Numbered from the stretch's first letter, positions 16,075 through 25,878 are shown. The stretch is DNA of 64,000 nucleotides from Aphanizomenon flos-aquae FACHB-1287 (GCF_014698755.1 NZ_JACJTO010000009.1:1-64000); one strand, 5' to 3'. Notes: generated from the letters alone by a model not told the origin. Numbers and translations: made by a program.

Positions 16075-16338
16075 ATGTTTGATTTTGTCAATGATCCAGA
16101 ATTTATCAAGTTTCTGTATAGTCTAAATACAGAATTAAATTTCACCACAGGATTTACCTGGTTAATCATTGCTGTAATTTTATCAATGATTGGTGGTGCA
16201 ATTGGGGGAATTATCCTTGCTGGTAAAGATATCGGATACAAATTTGCAGCCATAATTGGTAGTTTATTCGCACCAGTGGGGGTAGTTCCTGCGGTAATTT
16301 TAGGGTTATTTATCCTGAATTTGTTAGCCAATTATTAG
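16075..16338 (+). CDS. small two-helix membrane protein
   Basis: Of 87 residues, two hydrophobic segments (about 29-50, WLIIAVILSMIGGAIGGIILAG, and 57-83, FAAIIGSLFAPVGVVPAVILGL) are separated by KDIGYK. The Gly-rich arrangement resembles small membrane proteins of unknown function. Start codon follows AGGAGAAT. Likely cotranscribed with its neighbours on both sides. Confidence 0.65.
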   Translation: MFDFVNDPEFIKFLYSLNTELNFTTGFTWLIIAVILSMIGGAIGGIILAGKDIGYKFAAIIGSLFAPVGVVPAVILGLFILNLLANY

Positions 16339-16346
16339 GAGTATTT

Positions 16347-16571
16347 ATGTTAGAATTAAGCTGGTTTTCTGCTAAGTTATTTTTTAAGGGTAAACTATTT
16401 CGTGACCCCATATATTTTCTGCGTCAAATTATTATTGCTGGAGGTATTGGTACGGTTATATTAGTATTATTAGCACAAGCATCAATTCCCCTTTGTATTC
16501 CTATTAGTGTGGCTAGTTTAACTACAGGTGCAATTATGCCTTTTTTGTTGCAAGATTTTAGAATGAAATGA
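16347..16571 (+). CDS. small membrane protein
   Basis: The product has 74 residues with two hydrophobic stretches (about residues 25-45 and 48-66) after an amphipathic start LSWFSAKLFFKGKLFRDPIYF. It begins 8 bp after the previous gene behind a GGAG ribosome-binding site. No family recognised. Confidence 0.6.
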   Translation: MLELSWFSAKLFFKGKLFRDPIYFLRQIIIAGGIGTVILVLLAQASIPLCIPISVASLTTGAIMPFLLQDFRMK

Positions 16572-16577
16572 TTTACA

Positions 16578-16770
16578 GTAGGTTGGGTTGACACTAGGAA
16601 ACCCAACATAATCATAATGTAAATTCACATTTGGGTTTTCCGATAAACAAGTAGGTTTGGTTGACCCAGGAAACCCAACATGATCATAATATAAATTCAC
16701 ATTTGGGTTTTCCGATAAACAAGTAGGTTACAACATTTTTAGGACTTTGTTGGGTTTCGCTGTCGCTTAA
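16578..16770. repeat. tandem GTAGGTTGGGTT repeat block
   Basis: Two near-identical units of about 73 bp (16578-16650 and 16651-16722) each start GTAGGTT, contain AAACCCAACAT and end TTGGGTTTTCCGATAAACAA; a third truncated unit and an inverted TTAACCCAACCTAC copy follow to about 16780. Relatives occur at 20990-21022, 22137-22230 and 31135-31216. Confidence 0.85.
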
Positions 16771-16845
16771 CCCAACCTACAAATATATTACGATTATATG
16801 CTATTATAAAAAGCAAGAAGTTTAATAAATAATTATCCAGGGATT

Positions 16846-19800
16846 ATGTCTGATTTTAATAACTACATCCAAGATTTACAAGAAAATCTTAAAAGTGGTG
16901 GACAAAGTAGTCATTACCCCAGTCTAAAACGTCTCATTGAGGGTTTAATGATAGGGATTAATGCCAGAATTGAAGAAAAAGGTAATCAAGCAGGAATACC
17001 CGATTTAACTATCAGAAAAAATGAGCGGATTTTAGGATATATAGAAGCTAAAGATATTAATATTGATTTAACTAAAATCGAAAAAACACCACAACTCAAA
17101 CGTTATTTAGAATCAAATATTGGTGACAATTTGATTTTAACTAATTATCTAGAATTTCGGTGGTATGTAAACGAAGAATGTGAAAAAACTGCTAAACTAG
17201 CTGATTTTAAATCAGGTAAAATTATTCTAATTAATGATTTACAACCAATTAGAGAATTACTACAATTATTCCTAAATCAAAAAGCCAAAGATATTAATAA
17301 TTATTACGATTTGGCTAAAGAAATGGCAGCTTATACTAAAACCATTAGAAACGCCATTCAATCATCTTTAGAAATAGAAACAACCACAGAAGAATTAAAT
17401 CGTCTAAAAGAGACATTTAAGAAATTACTACTTTTAGATATAAATAATGATAAATTTGCAGATATGTACGCTCAAACTATCGCTTATGGGTTATTTACTG
17501 CAAAAATTGGTCATGCACAAAACCCTGGAGAATTTGCATTTAATCGCACAACAGCCGGTATTTATATGACTGATAAAATTCCTTTTTTAAAAGGTTTATT
17601 TGATTTAGTTTTAGGAAATAATAGCGTTAGTAAAATTCACAAATCAATTGAGAATTTAATAGACTTATTTAACACAATAGACATGACCAATATTTTAGAC
17701 AACTTTGGTCAAGAAACCCGCACAGAAGATCCAGTTATTCACTTTTACGAAACATTTTTAGCCGCTTATCAATCTTCATTAAGAAAAAGTAGAGGAGTTT
17801 ATTATACTCCTGAACCTGTAGTTAATTTTATTGTCCGTTCTGTTAATGATATTTTAGTTAATGAAGAAATTTTTGATTTAGAATATGGTTTAGGAAATCG
17901 CAAAGTCACAATTCTTGACCCCGCAACCGGAACAGGAACATTTTTATATGCAGTTATTAAACAAATTCGTGATAATGTTGCTAAATATGGTGTTGATAAA
18001 TGGAATAGTTTTTTAAGAGACGCAAAACTTTTAAAGCGTTTATTTGGGTTTGAATTATTGATGACTCCCTATACCATAGCGCATTTAAAATTAGGTTTAT
18101 TATTAGCAGATTTGGGTTATAAATTTGCACCAGCAGAAAGATTAAAAATTTATTTAACTAATGCTTTGGAAGCAGGAATAAAATCCGGGGAATTAATTCC
18201 CGGAATTACCCAAATTATCGCGGAAGAATCAAGTCAAGCAGCAAAGGTAAAAACGGAAATTTCTGTAACTGTAGTATTAGGAAATCCTCCTTATTCTGTC
18301 AGTTCACAAAATGCGAGTAAACGCAAAAGGGTCTTAAATCAAGATGAAAGATATTTAGTAGATATTGAATATACTGGTTCAGTTTGGAATCGGATTTATA
18401 AAACTGGAACAGCGGGTAAAACTATCACCGAATTAACCCACATTGGGGAACTTTTAGAACTATATAAAGGTAGAGTCAGACTGGAAGGAGAAAAGAATAT
18501 TCAACCTTTAGATGATGATTATATTAAATTTATTCGTTTTGCTCAATATCAAATTGAAAATAATGCTCAAAATGCGGGTATTATTGGTTTTATTACTAAC
18601 CATTCCTATCTCAATGGTTTAATTCATCGAGGTATGAGGGAAGAATTGTTAAGGTATTTTGATACATTATATATCATGGATTTACATGGTAATTCCTTAT
18701 TAAAAGAAACCACTCCAGAGGGAAATGTTGATCAAAATGTTTTTGATATTCAACAAGGTGTAGCGATTTTAATTGCTGTGCGAGAAAAAAGCGAACCTGA
18801 TTATTTTTCTACGGCTTATAAATCCAGAGATGGTGTTAAGGAAATGGCAAAGGTATTATATTATGATGTTTGGGGAAGACGTGAGGATAAATATAAGTTT
18901 TTAGAATCTGCAAGTTTAGATAATATTAATTGGATAGAAGTAAAAACAACTGAACCTAATTACTTTTTTGCACCGAAAAATCTTGATTATGAAGATGAAT
19001 ATAACAAAGAGTTGAGTATTAATGATATCTTTCCCGTTTATGCTGCTGGTGTAAAAACTAGAAGGGATAATGTATGTGTTGACTATGATAGAGAAACTCT
19101 ACTAAATCGTTTTTGTGATATTTCTATAAATACTAATTTAGAAGAATTAAAAGAAAAATACAATATCAAAGATACAGAATATTGGAATTTAGAAAAAGCT
19201 AAGTTAGATATTAAACAAGATGAAATTGAATCAAAATTACTACTATATGCTTATAGACCATTTGATAATCGTTGGGTTTATTATAATCATAAGATTATTG
19301 AAAGAGGAGATAGTCGTAAAGAATTAATGGGACATTTATTAAAAGGTAATAATATTGCATTACTTTCCTGTCGTCAACAAGTTGAACCAGGTTTTTATCA
19401 TATATTTTGTTCAGAAATTCTCACAGAACATTGTACTGTATCCTTAAAAAGCAGGGAAGCAACTTATATTTTTCCTCTCTACACTTACCCAAATACAGAA
19501 AATGATCAAACAAATCTTTTCATAGAAAGAACTCCTAACTTATCCCCAACATTCTTAAAAACTATCAAAGAAAAACTCGGTAAAATACCAACTCCAGAAC
19601 AAATCTTTTACTATGCTTATGCTATATTTCACAGTCCCACCTATCGTACTAGATACGCTGAATTTCTAAAAATAGATTTTCCGCGTCTTCCTTTAACTAG
19701 TAATCAAAAACTCTTTCATGAATTAGCTATCAAAGGAGAAGAATTAGTTAATTTACATTTAATGAAATCTGATAAACTCAATAATTTAATTACAACCTAT

Positions 19801-20088
19801 CAAACAATAGGAGATAATCAAGTTACTGAAGTTACCTATAATTCCGAATTACAAAGAGTTTATATCAATAAACAGAGTTATTTTACCGATATTCCTCCAC
19901 ATATCTGGGAATTTAAAATCGGAGGATATCAAGTATTAGATAAATGGTTAAAAGACCGAAAAAATGCTAATAGAAAATTATCTGTTGAGGAAATTAACCA
20001 TTATCAAAAAATTGTCATTGCTTTAACAGACACTTTACGATTAATGCAAGAAATTGATAAAATTATTCCAGGTTTCCCCATAGAGTAA
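16846..20088 (+). CDS. single-polypeptide restriction-modification enzyme (type IIG/ISP-like)
   Basis: The product has 1080 residues. The N-terminal nuclease domain shows GIPDLTIRKNERILGYIEAKD (residues about 49-69), a PD-ExK active site. The methyltransferase domain has DPATGTGTFLYAVI (SAM motif I, about residue 358) and catalytic NPPYSV (about residue 482), the N6-adenine pattern. The C-terminal 500 residues hold a target-recognition region with YRPFDNRWVYYNHK. No separate endonuclease or specificity gene is needed. It is followed by a small toxin-antitoxin-like pair, together a defence cassette. Confidence 0.9.
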   Translation: MSDFNNYIQDLQENLKSGGQSSHYPSLKRLIEGLMIGINARIEEKGNQAGIPDLTIRKNERILGYIEAKDINIDLTKIEKTPQLKRYLESNIGDNLILTNYLEFRWYVNEECEKTAKLADFKSGKIILINDLQPIRELLQLFLNQKAKDINNYYDLAKEMAAYTKTIRNAIQSSLEIETTTEELNRLKETFKKLLLLDINNDKFADMYAQTIAYGLFTAKIGHAQNPGEFAFNRTTAGIYMTDKIPFLKGLFDLVLGNNSVSKIHKSIENLIDLFNTIDMTNILDNFGQETRTEDPVIHFYETFLAAYQSSLRKSRGVYYTPEPVVNFIVRSVNDILVNEEIFDLEYGLGNRKVTILDPATGTGTFLYAVIKQIRDNVAKYGVDKWNSFLRDAKLLKRLFGFELLMTPYTIAHLKLGLLLADLGYKFAPAERLKIYLTNALEAGIKSGELIPGITQIIAEESSQAAKVKTEISVTVVLGNPPYSVSSQNASKRKRVLNQDERYLVDIEYTGSVWNRIYKTGTAGKTITELTHIGELLELYKGRVRLEGEKNIQPLDDDYIKFIRFAQYQIENNAQNAGIIGFITNHSYLNGLIHRGMREELLRYFDTLYIMDLHGNSLLKETTPEGNVDQNVFDIQQGVAILIAVREKSEPDYFSTAYKSRDGVKEMAKVLYYDVWGRREDKYKFLESASLDNINWIEVKTTEPNYFFAPKNLDYEDEYNKELSINDIFPVYAAGVKTRRDNVCVDYDRETLLNRFCDISINTNLEELKEKYNIKDTEYWNLEKAKLDIKQDEIESKLLLYAYRPFDNRWVYYNHKIIERGDSRKELMGHLLKGNNIALLSCRQQVEPGFYHIFCSEILTEHCTVSLKSREATYIFPLYTYPNTENDQTNLFIERTPNLSPTFLKTIKEKLGKIPTPEQIFYYAYAIFHSPTYRTRYAEFLKIDFPRLPLTSNQKLFHELAIKGEELVNLHLMKSDKLNNLITTYQTIGDNQVTEVTYNSELQRVYINKQSYFTDIPPHIWEFKIGGYQVLDKWLKDRKNANRKLSVEEINHYQKIVIALTDTLRLMQEIDKIIPGFPIE

Positions 20089-20171
20089 AAAAATGTTATA
20101 ATTAATATGTATTGTCTTGTAAAAACCCAAGCAGTAAAATTACTATAGTCCTTCTATTTGAGGTAAAACTT

Positions 20172-20486
20172 ATGTTACAGCTACAAATTAAATCCGATTC
20201 TCCTGACGTTGAAATCGTACAAAACCTGGTTCAGTCAGCCATTGATTCCGAGATTAAAAACTTAAAACGTTCAATAGAAAAAACCAATAAATTACTAATG
20301 GAATTTGAAGCAAAATATCAAGTTTCATCAGAGTTTTTTTTCGCCAATTGGACAGCAGAAGACCTTACAGGTGGTGACGAAGAATATGTAAGTTGGGCTG
20401 GAGAGATAAAAATTAAACAAAAATTAACTAATTCTCTACAAAAGTTAGAAGCAATTGAATATGTTACTCAACAATTACCAAGCTAA
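20172..20486 (+). CDS. small coiled-coil protein, probable antitoxin
   Basis: The 104-residue product starts MLQLQIKSDSPDVEIVQNLV behind GAGG; an upstream in-frame start has no ribosome-binding site. A long coiled coil (EIKNLKRSIEKTNKLLMEFEAKY) and an acidic C-terminal half follow. It overlaps the next gene by 26 bp, the layout of an antitoxin followed by its toxin. Family not recognised with certainty. Confidence 0.6.
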   Translation: MLQLQIKSDSPDVEIVQNLVQSAIDSEIKNLKRSIEKTNKLLMEFEAKYQVSSEFFFANWTAEDLTGGDEEYVSWAGEIKIKQKLTNSLQKLEAIEYVTQQLPS

Positions 20487-20850
20487 TATTGTTACTGTTA
20501 TTCAAAAATATGTGAATGAAGGATGGATTTTATCATTTAGCTTTTCTGTTGATTCCAGATCCAATTATGTCGGTTTTATCCAAGGTAATTTAGAATTTTT
20601 GCAAGGTTTACGTCTATTTTTTAAAGAGTATATTGACCTACAAGAATCTATTGAAAAGCTTTCCTATTCATTCCATTATCAAGACCATGAAAATAACTTA
20701 ATATTTCGTTATGACAACGCAAAGCATAAGCCTGACCTGGGTTATACAGATCATAAACATATCAAAGGTAAAATTATCCAATCTAAAATCCCAGATATTG
20801 AACAAGTAATTTTAGAAATTATTAGCGAATACTTAAATAATACAAAATGA
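20461..20850 (+). CDS. DUF6516-like probable toxin
   Basis: The 129-residue product contains GWILSFSFSVDSRSNYVGFIQG, RYDNAKHKPDLGYTDHKHIKG and a C-terminal helix, which resembles the DUF6516 proteins that pair with small antitoxins. I use ATG 20461; a TTG two codons earlier is possible. The conserved YDN..H and H-K-H-K clusters could be catalytic, but this is inference. It follows the restriction-modification gene within 0.4 kb. Confidence 0.6.
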   Translation: MLLNNYQANIVTVIQKYVNEGWILSFSFSVDSRSNYVGFIQGNLEFLQGLRLFFKEYIDLQESIEKLSYSFHYQDHENNLIFRYDNAKHKPDLGYTDHKHIKGKIIQSKIPDIEQVILEIISEYLNNTK

Positions 20851-20939
20851 TTAATATAATTTAATATCAAAAAATAGAGAATTATAAGTTATTTTATCAA
20901 ATAAATAAACATCCTATAAATCCTTAAATCCTGTAAATC

Positions 20940-21022
20940 CTGATATGGCTACGCCACGCTACGCTATCAGACAAAAATTATTAAGGATTTTGTTGGGTTT
21001 CCTTGTGTCAACCCAACCTACG
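20940..21022. repeat. intergenic repeat copies
   Basis: GGCTACGCCACGCTACGCTATC and GTTGGGTTTCC..CAACCCAACCTACG are copies of repeat families seen elsewhere in the window. They lie between the convergent toxin-like and cysK genes and can form hairpins. Confidence 0.7.
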
Positions 21023-21028
21023 AAATAT

Positions 21029-21970
21029 TTAACTCATTAAATCTTGAAACATAGCGGTACTTAAATAGCGTTCACCAAAGGAAGGTTGAATCATTACTAT
21101 TAATTTACCAGCATTTTCTGGACGTTTACCTACTTCAATAGCAGCAGCTAAAGCCGCACCAGAAGATATTCCTGATAATAACCCTTCTTCTCTGGCTAAT
21201 CTCCGTCCATATTCCATTGCTTCTGCGTCGTCAATTTGCACTATTTCATCAATTAAATCTTGACGCAAAACATCAGGAATAAATCCCGCGCCAATACCTT
21301 GAATTTTGTGAGAACCTGCTTTACCACCAGATAGAATTGGACTATTACTAGGTTCAACCGCAATTACTTGAAAACTGGGTTTGCGTTGTTTAATTACTTC
21401 AGCAATACCAGTAATTGTACCGCCCGTTCCTACCCCAGCAATTAAAATATCAACTTCTCCGTCAGTATCCGCCCAAATTTCCTCAGCGGTGGTTTCTCTG
21501 TGTATTTTCGGATTCGCGGGGTTAGCAAATTGTTGTAACATAAAAGCGTTGGGAGTATTCGCCACAATTTCCTCTGCTTTGTTAATTGCTCCCCGCATTC
21601 CTTGAGTACCAGGTGTTAATTCCAAACTCGCACCGTAAGCCCGCAGCATGGCACGTCTTTCTTGACTCATGGTTTCGGGCATGGTTAAAATCAATTTGTA
21701 GCCCCGCGCGGCTGCTACCATGGCTAAAGCAATACCTGTATTACCGGAAGTTGGTTCGACTAAAACCGTTTTTCCTGGTGAAATTAAACCTTCAGCTTCA
21801 GCGGATAGAATCATACTTATGCCAATTCTATCTTTGACAGAGGCCGCAGGGTTCATACTTTCTAATTTGACAACTATCCTGGCTTTCACTCCTTCGGCTT
21901 GGGGAATTTTATTCAACTGAATTAATGGAGTTTTTCCAATAAGTTCTGTTACGTCTTTAGCAATTCGCAT
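21029..21970 (-). CDS. cysK: cysteine synthase A
   Basis: O-acetylserine sulfhydrylase makes cysteine from O-acetylserine and sulfide using PLP. The 313 residues are full length. [11 protein letters not shown] opens the fold; [10 protein letters not shown] holds the PLP lysine; [11 protein letters not shown] binds substrate; [10 protein letters not shown] binds the PLP phosphate; [13 protein letters not shown] closes the site. It stands alone on the minus strand. Confidence 0.96.
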   Translation of the reverse strand: MRIAKDVTELIGKTPLIQLNKIPQAEGVKARIVVKLESMNPAASVKDRIGISMILSAEAEGLISPGKTVLVEPTSGNTGIALAMVAAARGYKLILTMPETMSQERRAMLRAYGASLELTPGTQGMRGAINKAEEIVANTPNAFMLQQFANPANPKIHRETTAEEIWADTDGEVDILIAGVGTGGTITGIAEVIKQRKPSFQVIAVEPSNSPILSGGKAGSHKIQGIGAGFIPDVLRQDLIDEIVQIDDAEAMEYGRRLAREEGLLSGISSGAALAAAIEVGKRPENAGKLIVMIQPSFGERYLSTAMFQDLMS

Positions 21971-22885
21971 TTTTTAACTCCTAAAATCCTAAAGTTTATA
22001 TATTAATCTATTCCGGTTACATATTTATCTGATTAGTTCTTTATATTAGCCATTTTACCATAATTTCCGTCTATTGCTACAAGAAAATATTCCTAATTGT
22101 TAATACCTTCACCAAATTAAAAAAAGTCTTGATTCGTAGGTTGGGTTGTTCGCGTGAGCGTTGCGGAGCAATAGCATGAAACCCAACATGACCGTTGGGT
22201 TGCGCTGTCACTTAACCCAACCTACAAAAATGGTGAAGGTATTGATTGTTGAAAATAATACTGTTCTACTTTCCTTAGAATATCTTAATTTTATTTTTGA
22301 GTTATTCAAGATATCTTAGTCCTAGCTTTGTCATGAGATTCTGTGATTTGAGTACAGTTTGTACTTGTGAATTTTCCCTTGAAAATATCTAAAACCAATA
22401 GCCCAAACTAGTTTAAGGTTGAGTACAAAATAACCCGTCCCCTTTTTTAAAAATGCTAGTCCCCCACTCAATAAATACTAGCACCCCTACACCAAAAAAT
22501 ATTTTAATTTCTTTTAAATGCTTACCAAGTCAGGATCACAGAATTTGAGTGCTGTGGTAATTATCTTAATAATATTAACTTGAGTTGCTGAAAGTTGGAA
22601 CTAAAAAGGTAACTGATATAAACGATATAGGATTTACGCAGAGATTCCCCTCTACCCCCCGAAGTTCCTAAGATGAAAGTCTGACGAATTAGGGGGGACT
22701 TCTTACCTTTTATATCTCTCAAAACTCATCTTAATCTTGTCTGTATTACGGAGTACAAAAAGGATAGAATTTTGTTTTTGAGGAGATTTTAGTTAGCATA
22801 TTTTGAATAAAAAAGGTGCAAAAAATAAACCTACTAATAGAAATTTTCTTTCTAGGTAATTAAGACCTAGTAAGGGAGAATAAAC
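21971..22885. other. 915-bp intergenic region with a palindromic repeat
   Basis: It should hold the cysK promoter and that of the gene at 22886. A repeat at 22137-22230 begins GTAGGTTGGGTTGTTCGCG and ends TTAACCCAACCTAC, so its ends pair. A C-rich stretch GATTCCCCTCTACCCCCCGA and its rough complement TTAGGGGGGACTTC occur at 22640-22705 and may pair. I see no coding frame or RNA gene I can name. Confidence 0.5.
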
Positions 22886-23314
22886 ATGAAAGTCAAACTT
22901 TTAAATATGCTGACCGTAAGTTTGGTAACTTTAGCATTAATTTCTCCAGGGATAATAGTATTTACTATAGTTTGGGGACAACATAGAGAGTTCGTTAAAA
23001 CACAGAATTTATCCTGTGAATTGTCGAAAATAAATATAGCATCTTCTCAATTAGTTCCCCAAACAAAAATTATCAATACTCAGTTATCTTTAGTCAAGGT
23101 CAAATTATCTGACAATAGTTTTCTTCATCAACTCAAAGTTACCGCAAAAAAATATAAATTAGCAACAATTTTGCAATGGATATTTTTAGTAACACCCATT
23201 TGTATTGGTATAGGAATTATCGCTTATGACAGATATCTTGTCTATCGTGCTGCTGTATTAAAAGAACATATTGCTATGTTAGAAAGAATGTGGGAACAAA
23301 GCATCGAACAGTAA
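22886..23314 (+). CDS. membrane protein with two transmembrane segments
   Basis: The 142-residue product has transmembrane segments near residues 10-29 and 92-111 enclosing a loop of about 60 residues with one Cys, and a charged C-terminal helix (YRAAVLKEHIAMLERMWEQ). A clear GGGAGAA ribosome-binding site precedes ATG. Family unknown. The small genes that follow on the same strand may be co-expressed. Confidence 0.6.
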   Translation: MKVKLLNMLTVSLVTLALISPGIIVFTIVWGQHREFVKTQNLSCELSKINIASSQLVPQTKIINTQLSLVKVKLSDNSFLHQLKVTAKKYKLATILQWIFLVTPICIGIGIIAYDRYLVYRAAVLKEHIAMLERMWEQSIEQ

Positions 23315-23351
23315 TTTTTCAACTTAATTATTCACCATAAACTAAATTATC

Positions 23352-23615
23352 ATGACAGACGAACGCCAAACACAGTATTTTAATTTAATTGATGAACTTC
23401 TTCAATGTCCTAATGGTCAAGAACCAGAAGTTTTAGAAGCAAAACCCGAATTAATTGATTCTGGTTTAGTTCAATCAATGTTACAAGTAGCCACAATGTT
23501 TGCTCATCAAGGTAATCAAGATGGAGCGCAATTTCTATTTTTTGTTGCTAAACAATTAGCTAAAGAATTAGGTTTATATCCTGAAGTTTCTGATCAAGTT
23601 GTCACTCAGGAGTAA
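23352..23615 (+). CDS. stand-alone N-terminal domain of cyanobacterial TPR/CHAT-type proteins
   Basis: The 87-residue product reads YFNLIDELLQCPNGQEPEVL, then LIDSGLVQSMLQVA and LFFVAKQLAKELG. This is the module often found at the start of large cyanobacterial TPR or CHAT-domain proteins, here without any downstream domain. The role of the module is unknown; it is helical and probably mediates association. Its stop lies 2 bp before the next ATG. Confidence 0.65.
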   Translation: MTDERQTQYFNLIDELLQCPNGQEPEVLEAKPELIDSGLVQSMLQVATMFAHQGNQDGAQFLFFVAKQLAKELGLYPEVSDQVVTQE

Positions 23616-23617
23616 TC

Positions 23618-23929
23618 ATGTTATTGACCGCAACTGATGCTGGAAAAATATCATTAGAATTTCTCTTAGCAGATTGGAATATTGCTGATGATTTTAGAGA
23701 TTGGTTTACAGTATTTAATTCTCGCTTAATGGGTGAGAGTTGGTATATTGTAGAATTGGGTGTAGAGGGATTACCTGATAGATGGTTTATGCAGGTTTAT
23801 GACACAGGAGTTTGTGACCCTAATTATACTTTTATTTCCCCAATTTCTGGAGATGAAGGATATACCGATTTGAAAAGTCTACCAGATATTATTGCTGATG
23901 TTTTAGTAGCAGAACGTAATTCTCGATAA
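23618..23929 (+). CDS. small hypothetical protein
   Basis: The product is an acidic 103-residue protein with Trp-rich segments (LADWNIADDFRDWFTVFN, GESWYIVELGVEGLPDRWFM). It is tightly coupled to the preceding gene (2-bp gap), so the two proteins probably work together. No family recognised. A hairpin terminator follows. Confidence 0.6.
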   Translation: MLLTATDAGKISLEFLLADWNIADDFRDWFTVFNSRLMGESWYIVELGVEGLPDRWFMQVYDTGVCDPNYTFISPISGDEGYTDLKSLPDIIADVLVAERNSR

Positions 23930-23943
23930 AAACTTGAAATCCT

Positions 23944-23982
23944 TAGATCCCCGACATCTTAAAACAGTCGAGGATCTTTATT
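23944..23982 (+). terminator. GATCCCCGAC-type hairpin terminator
   Basis: TAGATCCCCGAC pairs with GTCGAGGATCT around an 11-base loop and is followed by TTATTTTTG. The same sequence family recurs at 25803-25840 and 27991-28027, so it is a mobile or convergently used terminator repeat. Confidence 0.75.
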
Positions 23983-24053
23983 TTTGTTATGCTTAAATGA
24001 CAATTATATGTTATAATAAATAGAGTTATGGAAGCTACAGAAGAATCAGTCAA

Positions 24054-24389
24054 ATGATTACTGAAGACATCCTAGCCCAAGAATTTATCAGAGTGGTAAA
24101 TGACTATTATCCCTCCGTGGGAGAACTTTTAGAAGGCTGCCACGTGAAAGTTATCACTTGCTTTTGGGGACGACCTGCAAAACGGTTTCAATATATAGGA
24201 ATTTATTGTCGAGAAGACATTATGCCCTATATTCAAGCCAAAAAAGAAATCCTCAGAGAATTAGCCGAAAATATGGGGTTAATTCAAGTAGTCTGTCTCA
24301 ATGCTAAACGATTGCTACGTGACCCTATGTCGAAGTTAAAGCAGTCTGAACCTCGATTATGGTTGGAGTTGCAATTAGTGGCAGCCTAA
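24054..24389 (+). CDS. hypothetical protein
   Basis: The 111-residue product begins ITEDILAQEFIRVVNDYYPS, has VKVITCFWGRPAKRFQYIGIYCREDIMPYIQAKKEI and ends LWLELQLVAA. It looks like one compact alpha/beta domain. I do not recognise it. It sits 18 bp upstream of the flavin-dependent oxidoreductase gene in the same direction and is likely in its operon. Confidence 0.6.
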   Translation: MITEDILAQEFIRVVNDYYPSVGELLEGCHVKVITCFWGRPAKRFQYIGIYCREDIMPYIQAKKEILRELAENMGLIQVVCLNAKRLLRDPMSKLKQSEPRLWLELQLVAA

Positions 24390-24407
24390 TCTAATATTTG
24401 GTTAACA

Positions 24408-25406
24408 ATGAAAACAGGACTTTTCTGCAATTACGAAAATCATCACCATGATGCTAGACGCACTATCTTTGAACAAGTTTTATTGGTGAAAGAAGCTGAA
24501 AGTTTAGGTTTTGAAGAAGCTTGGGTAACGGAACATCATTTTAATGAGTTCAATCTCAGTCCTTCGATTCTACTTTTAATGGCACATTTGGCAGGTATAA
24601 CTTCGCAAATTCGTCTAGGAACTGCGGCTGTATTATTGCCATTTTACCAACCAATTCGCGTTGCTGAAGATATTGCTACTTTGGATAATCTTTGTAATGG
24701 TAGGTTGGCTTTTGGGGTAGCTAAAGGTGGTCCATTTCCGCAGCAAAATAAACATTTTGGTGTAACAAACCAGGAATCCCGCGCCAAAATGTTAGAGTCA
24801 GTAGCATTGATTCAAAAGCTATTATATGAAACTAATGTATCATTTAATGGTGAATATTATCAATGTGAAAATCTAACGATACACCCCCAAACACTGCAAA
24901 AACCAATTCCTATATATGTTGCTAGTGGTGATGATGATGCAGTTAAATTTGCTGCTGAAAATTCCTTTGGTTTAATGGGGGGTCCGCCTTTTTCTTTAGC
25001 AAGACTAAAGAAGACGGTTAATAAATATCGGGAATTTAATCAAAGTGGTGCAGAAAAGTTCCTGTTAGCGCGGTTCTTTTTTGTGGGTAAAACTCATGAT
25101 CAAGCGGTAAATGAAGCATTACCTTTTATTCGTCATTTTAGCAAAGAAATGACGGTTAATTCAACTCAAGTAATGGAAAAAAGTCCTCAACAACCAGCAT
25201 TTGATCGGACAAATATTTGTTTTGATGAGGACTATTTGCTGGAAAATTCAATTATCGGTGATGTCAACGGTTGTCGTGACAAAATCAAGAAATTTCAGGA
25301 CGAATTAGATCTCAGCACACTAGCGTTAAAACCTTCATCCTTTTCCTTACAAAAAAATCGAGAAAGTTTACAACGCTACAATCAAGAGGTGCGGAATTAT
25401 GTCTAA
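24408..25406 (+). CDS. luciferase-like (LLM class) flavin-dependent oxidoreductase
   Basis: The 332 residues form a TIM-barrel monooxygenase of the bacterial luciferase family, using reduced FMN or F420-like flavin. Visible features: KTGLFCNYE, EEAWVTEHHFNEFNLSPS (the EHHF motif), IRLGTAAVLLPFYQPIRVAEDIATLDNLCNGRLAFGVAKGG, and QKPIPIYVASGDDDAVKFAAENSFGLMGGPP. The substrate cannot be predicted. The next gene starts inside its last codons. Confidence 0.88.
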   Translation: MKTGLFCNYENHHHDARRTIFEQVLLVKEAESLGFEEAWVTEHHFNEFNLSPSILLLMAHLAGITSQIRLGTAAVLLPFYQPIRVAEDIATLDNLCNGRLAFGVAKGGPFPQQNKHFGVTNQESRAKMLESVALIQKLLYETNVSFNGEYYQCENLTIHPQTLQKPIPIYVASGDDDAVKFAAENSFGLMGGPPFSLARLKKTVNKYREFNQSGAEKFLLARFFFVGKTHDQAVNEALPFIRHFSKEMTVNSTQVMEKSPQQPAFDRTNICFDEDYLLENSIIGDVNGCRDKIKKFQDELDLSTLALKPSSFSLQKNRESLQRYNQEVRNYV

Positions 25407-25770
25407 ACTTTCCCTACTTCCTCCCGATGATTTACCTCCTACCAAGGTAACAAAAGAGGATGGAATGCTACATTTAGAGTTGGAACAGTCTATTGGTAAA
25501 TGCTTCTTTTATGCGTGCGATCGCATTACCCAAGTATTACTATCTAATTGTCAGTGGTACATGACCACAAATAAGACGACTTTGATGTTAATTGTAGACT
25601 GTCCTGATCTGGTTGCCTATTGGCATATAGTTAGTAATATTCCCCAATTAGGAAATAGGCTGGAAAGATTCACTAAAGATGCCAAAATTCGCGTTTATCC
25701 TCCTTTTGGCAAGGGATCACCCTTTGAAATTGGAGTGAATGAAATTTCAGCCTATCGAGATTGGTTGTAA
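25399..25770 (+). CDS. hypothetical protein coupled to the flavin oxidoreductase
   Basis: The 123-residue product starts MSKLSLLPPDDLPPTKVTKEDGMLHLEL within the end of the preceding gene (8-bp overlap), which implies translational coupling. It has LMLIVDCPDLVAYWHIV and RIRVYPPFGKGSPFEI-like strands. I recognise no family. A functional tie to the oxidoreductase is inference from coupling. Confidence 0.6.
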   Translation: MSKLSLLPPDDLPPTKVTKEDGMLHLELEQSIGKCFFYACDRITQVLLSNCQWYMTTNKTTLMLIVDCPDLVAYWHIVSNIPQLGNRLERFTKDAKIRVYPPFGKGSPFEIGVNEISAYRDWL

Positions 25771-25802
25771 GTCCTAAATTATATTTTAATCACTAAAATC
25801 AC

Positions 25803-25840
25803 CCGATCCTCGACTTCTTGAAAAGTCGGGGATTTATCTT
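25803..25840 (+). terminator. GATCCTCGACTTC hairpin terminator
   Basis: CCCGATCCTCGACTTC pairs with AAGTCGGGGAT around a short loop and is followed by TTATCTTCT. It is a copy of the terminator repeat at 23944. Confidence 0.7.
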
Positions 25841-25878
25841 CTATCTTGTTATAATAAAATAAATACAATATAGCAGCC

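Noticed and set aside
22620-22720. C-rich and G-rich complementary stretches read as a small RNA gene
   Set aside because: Pairing is partial, and there is no promoter or terminator that I could support.
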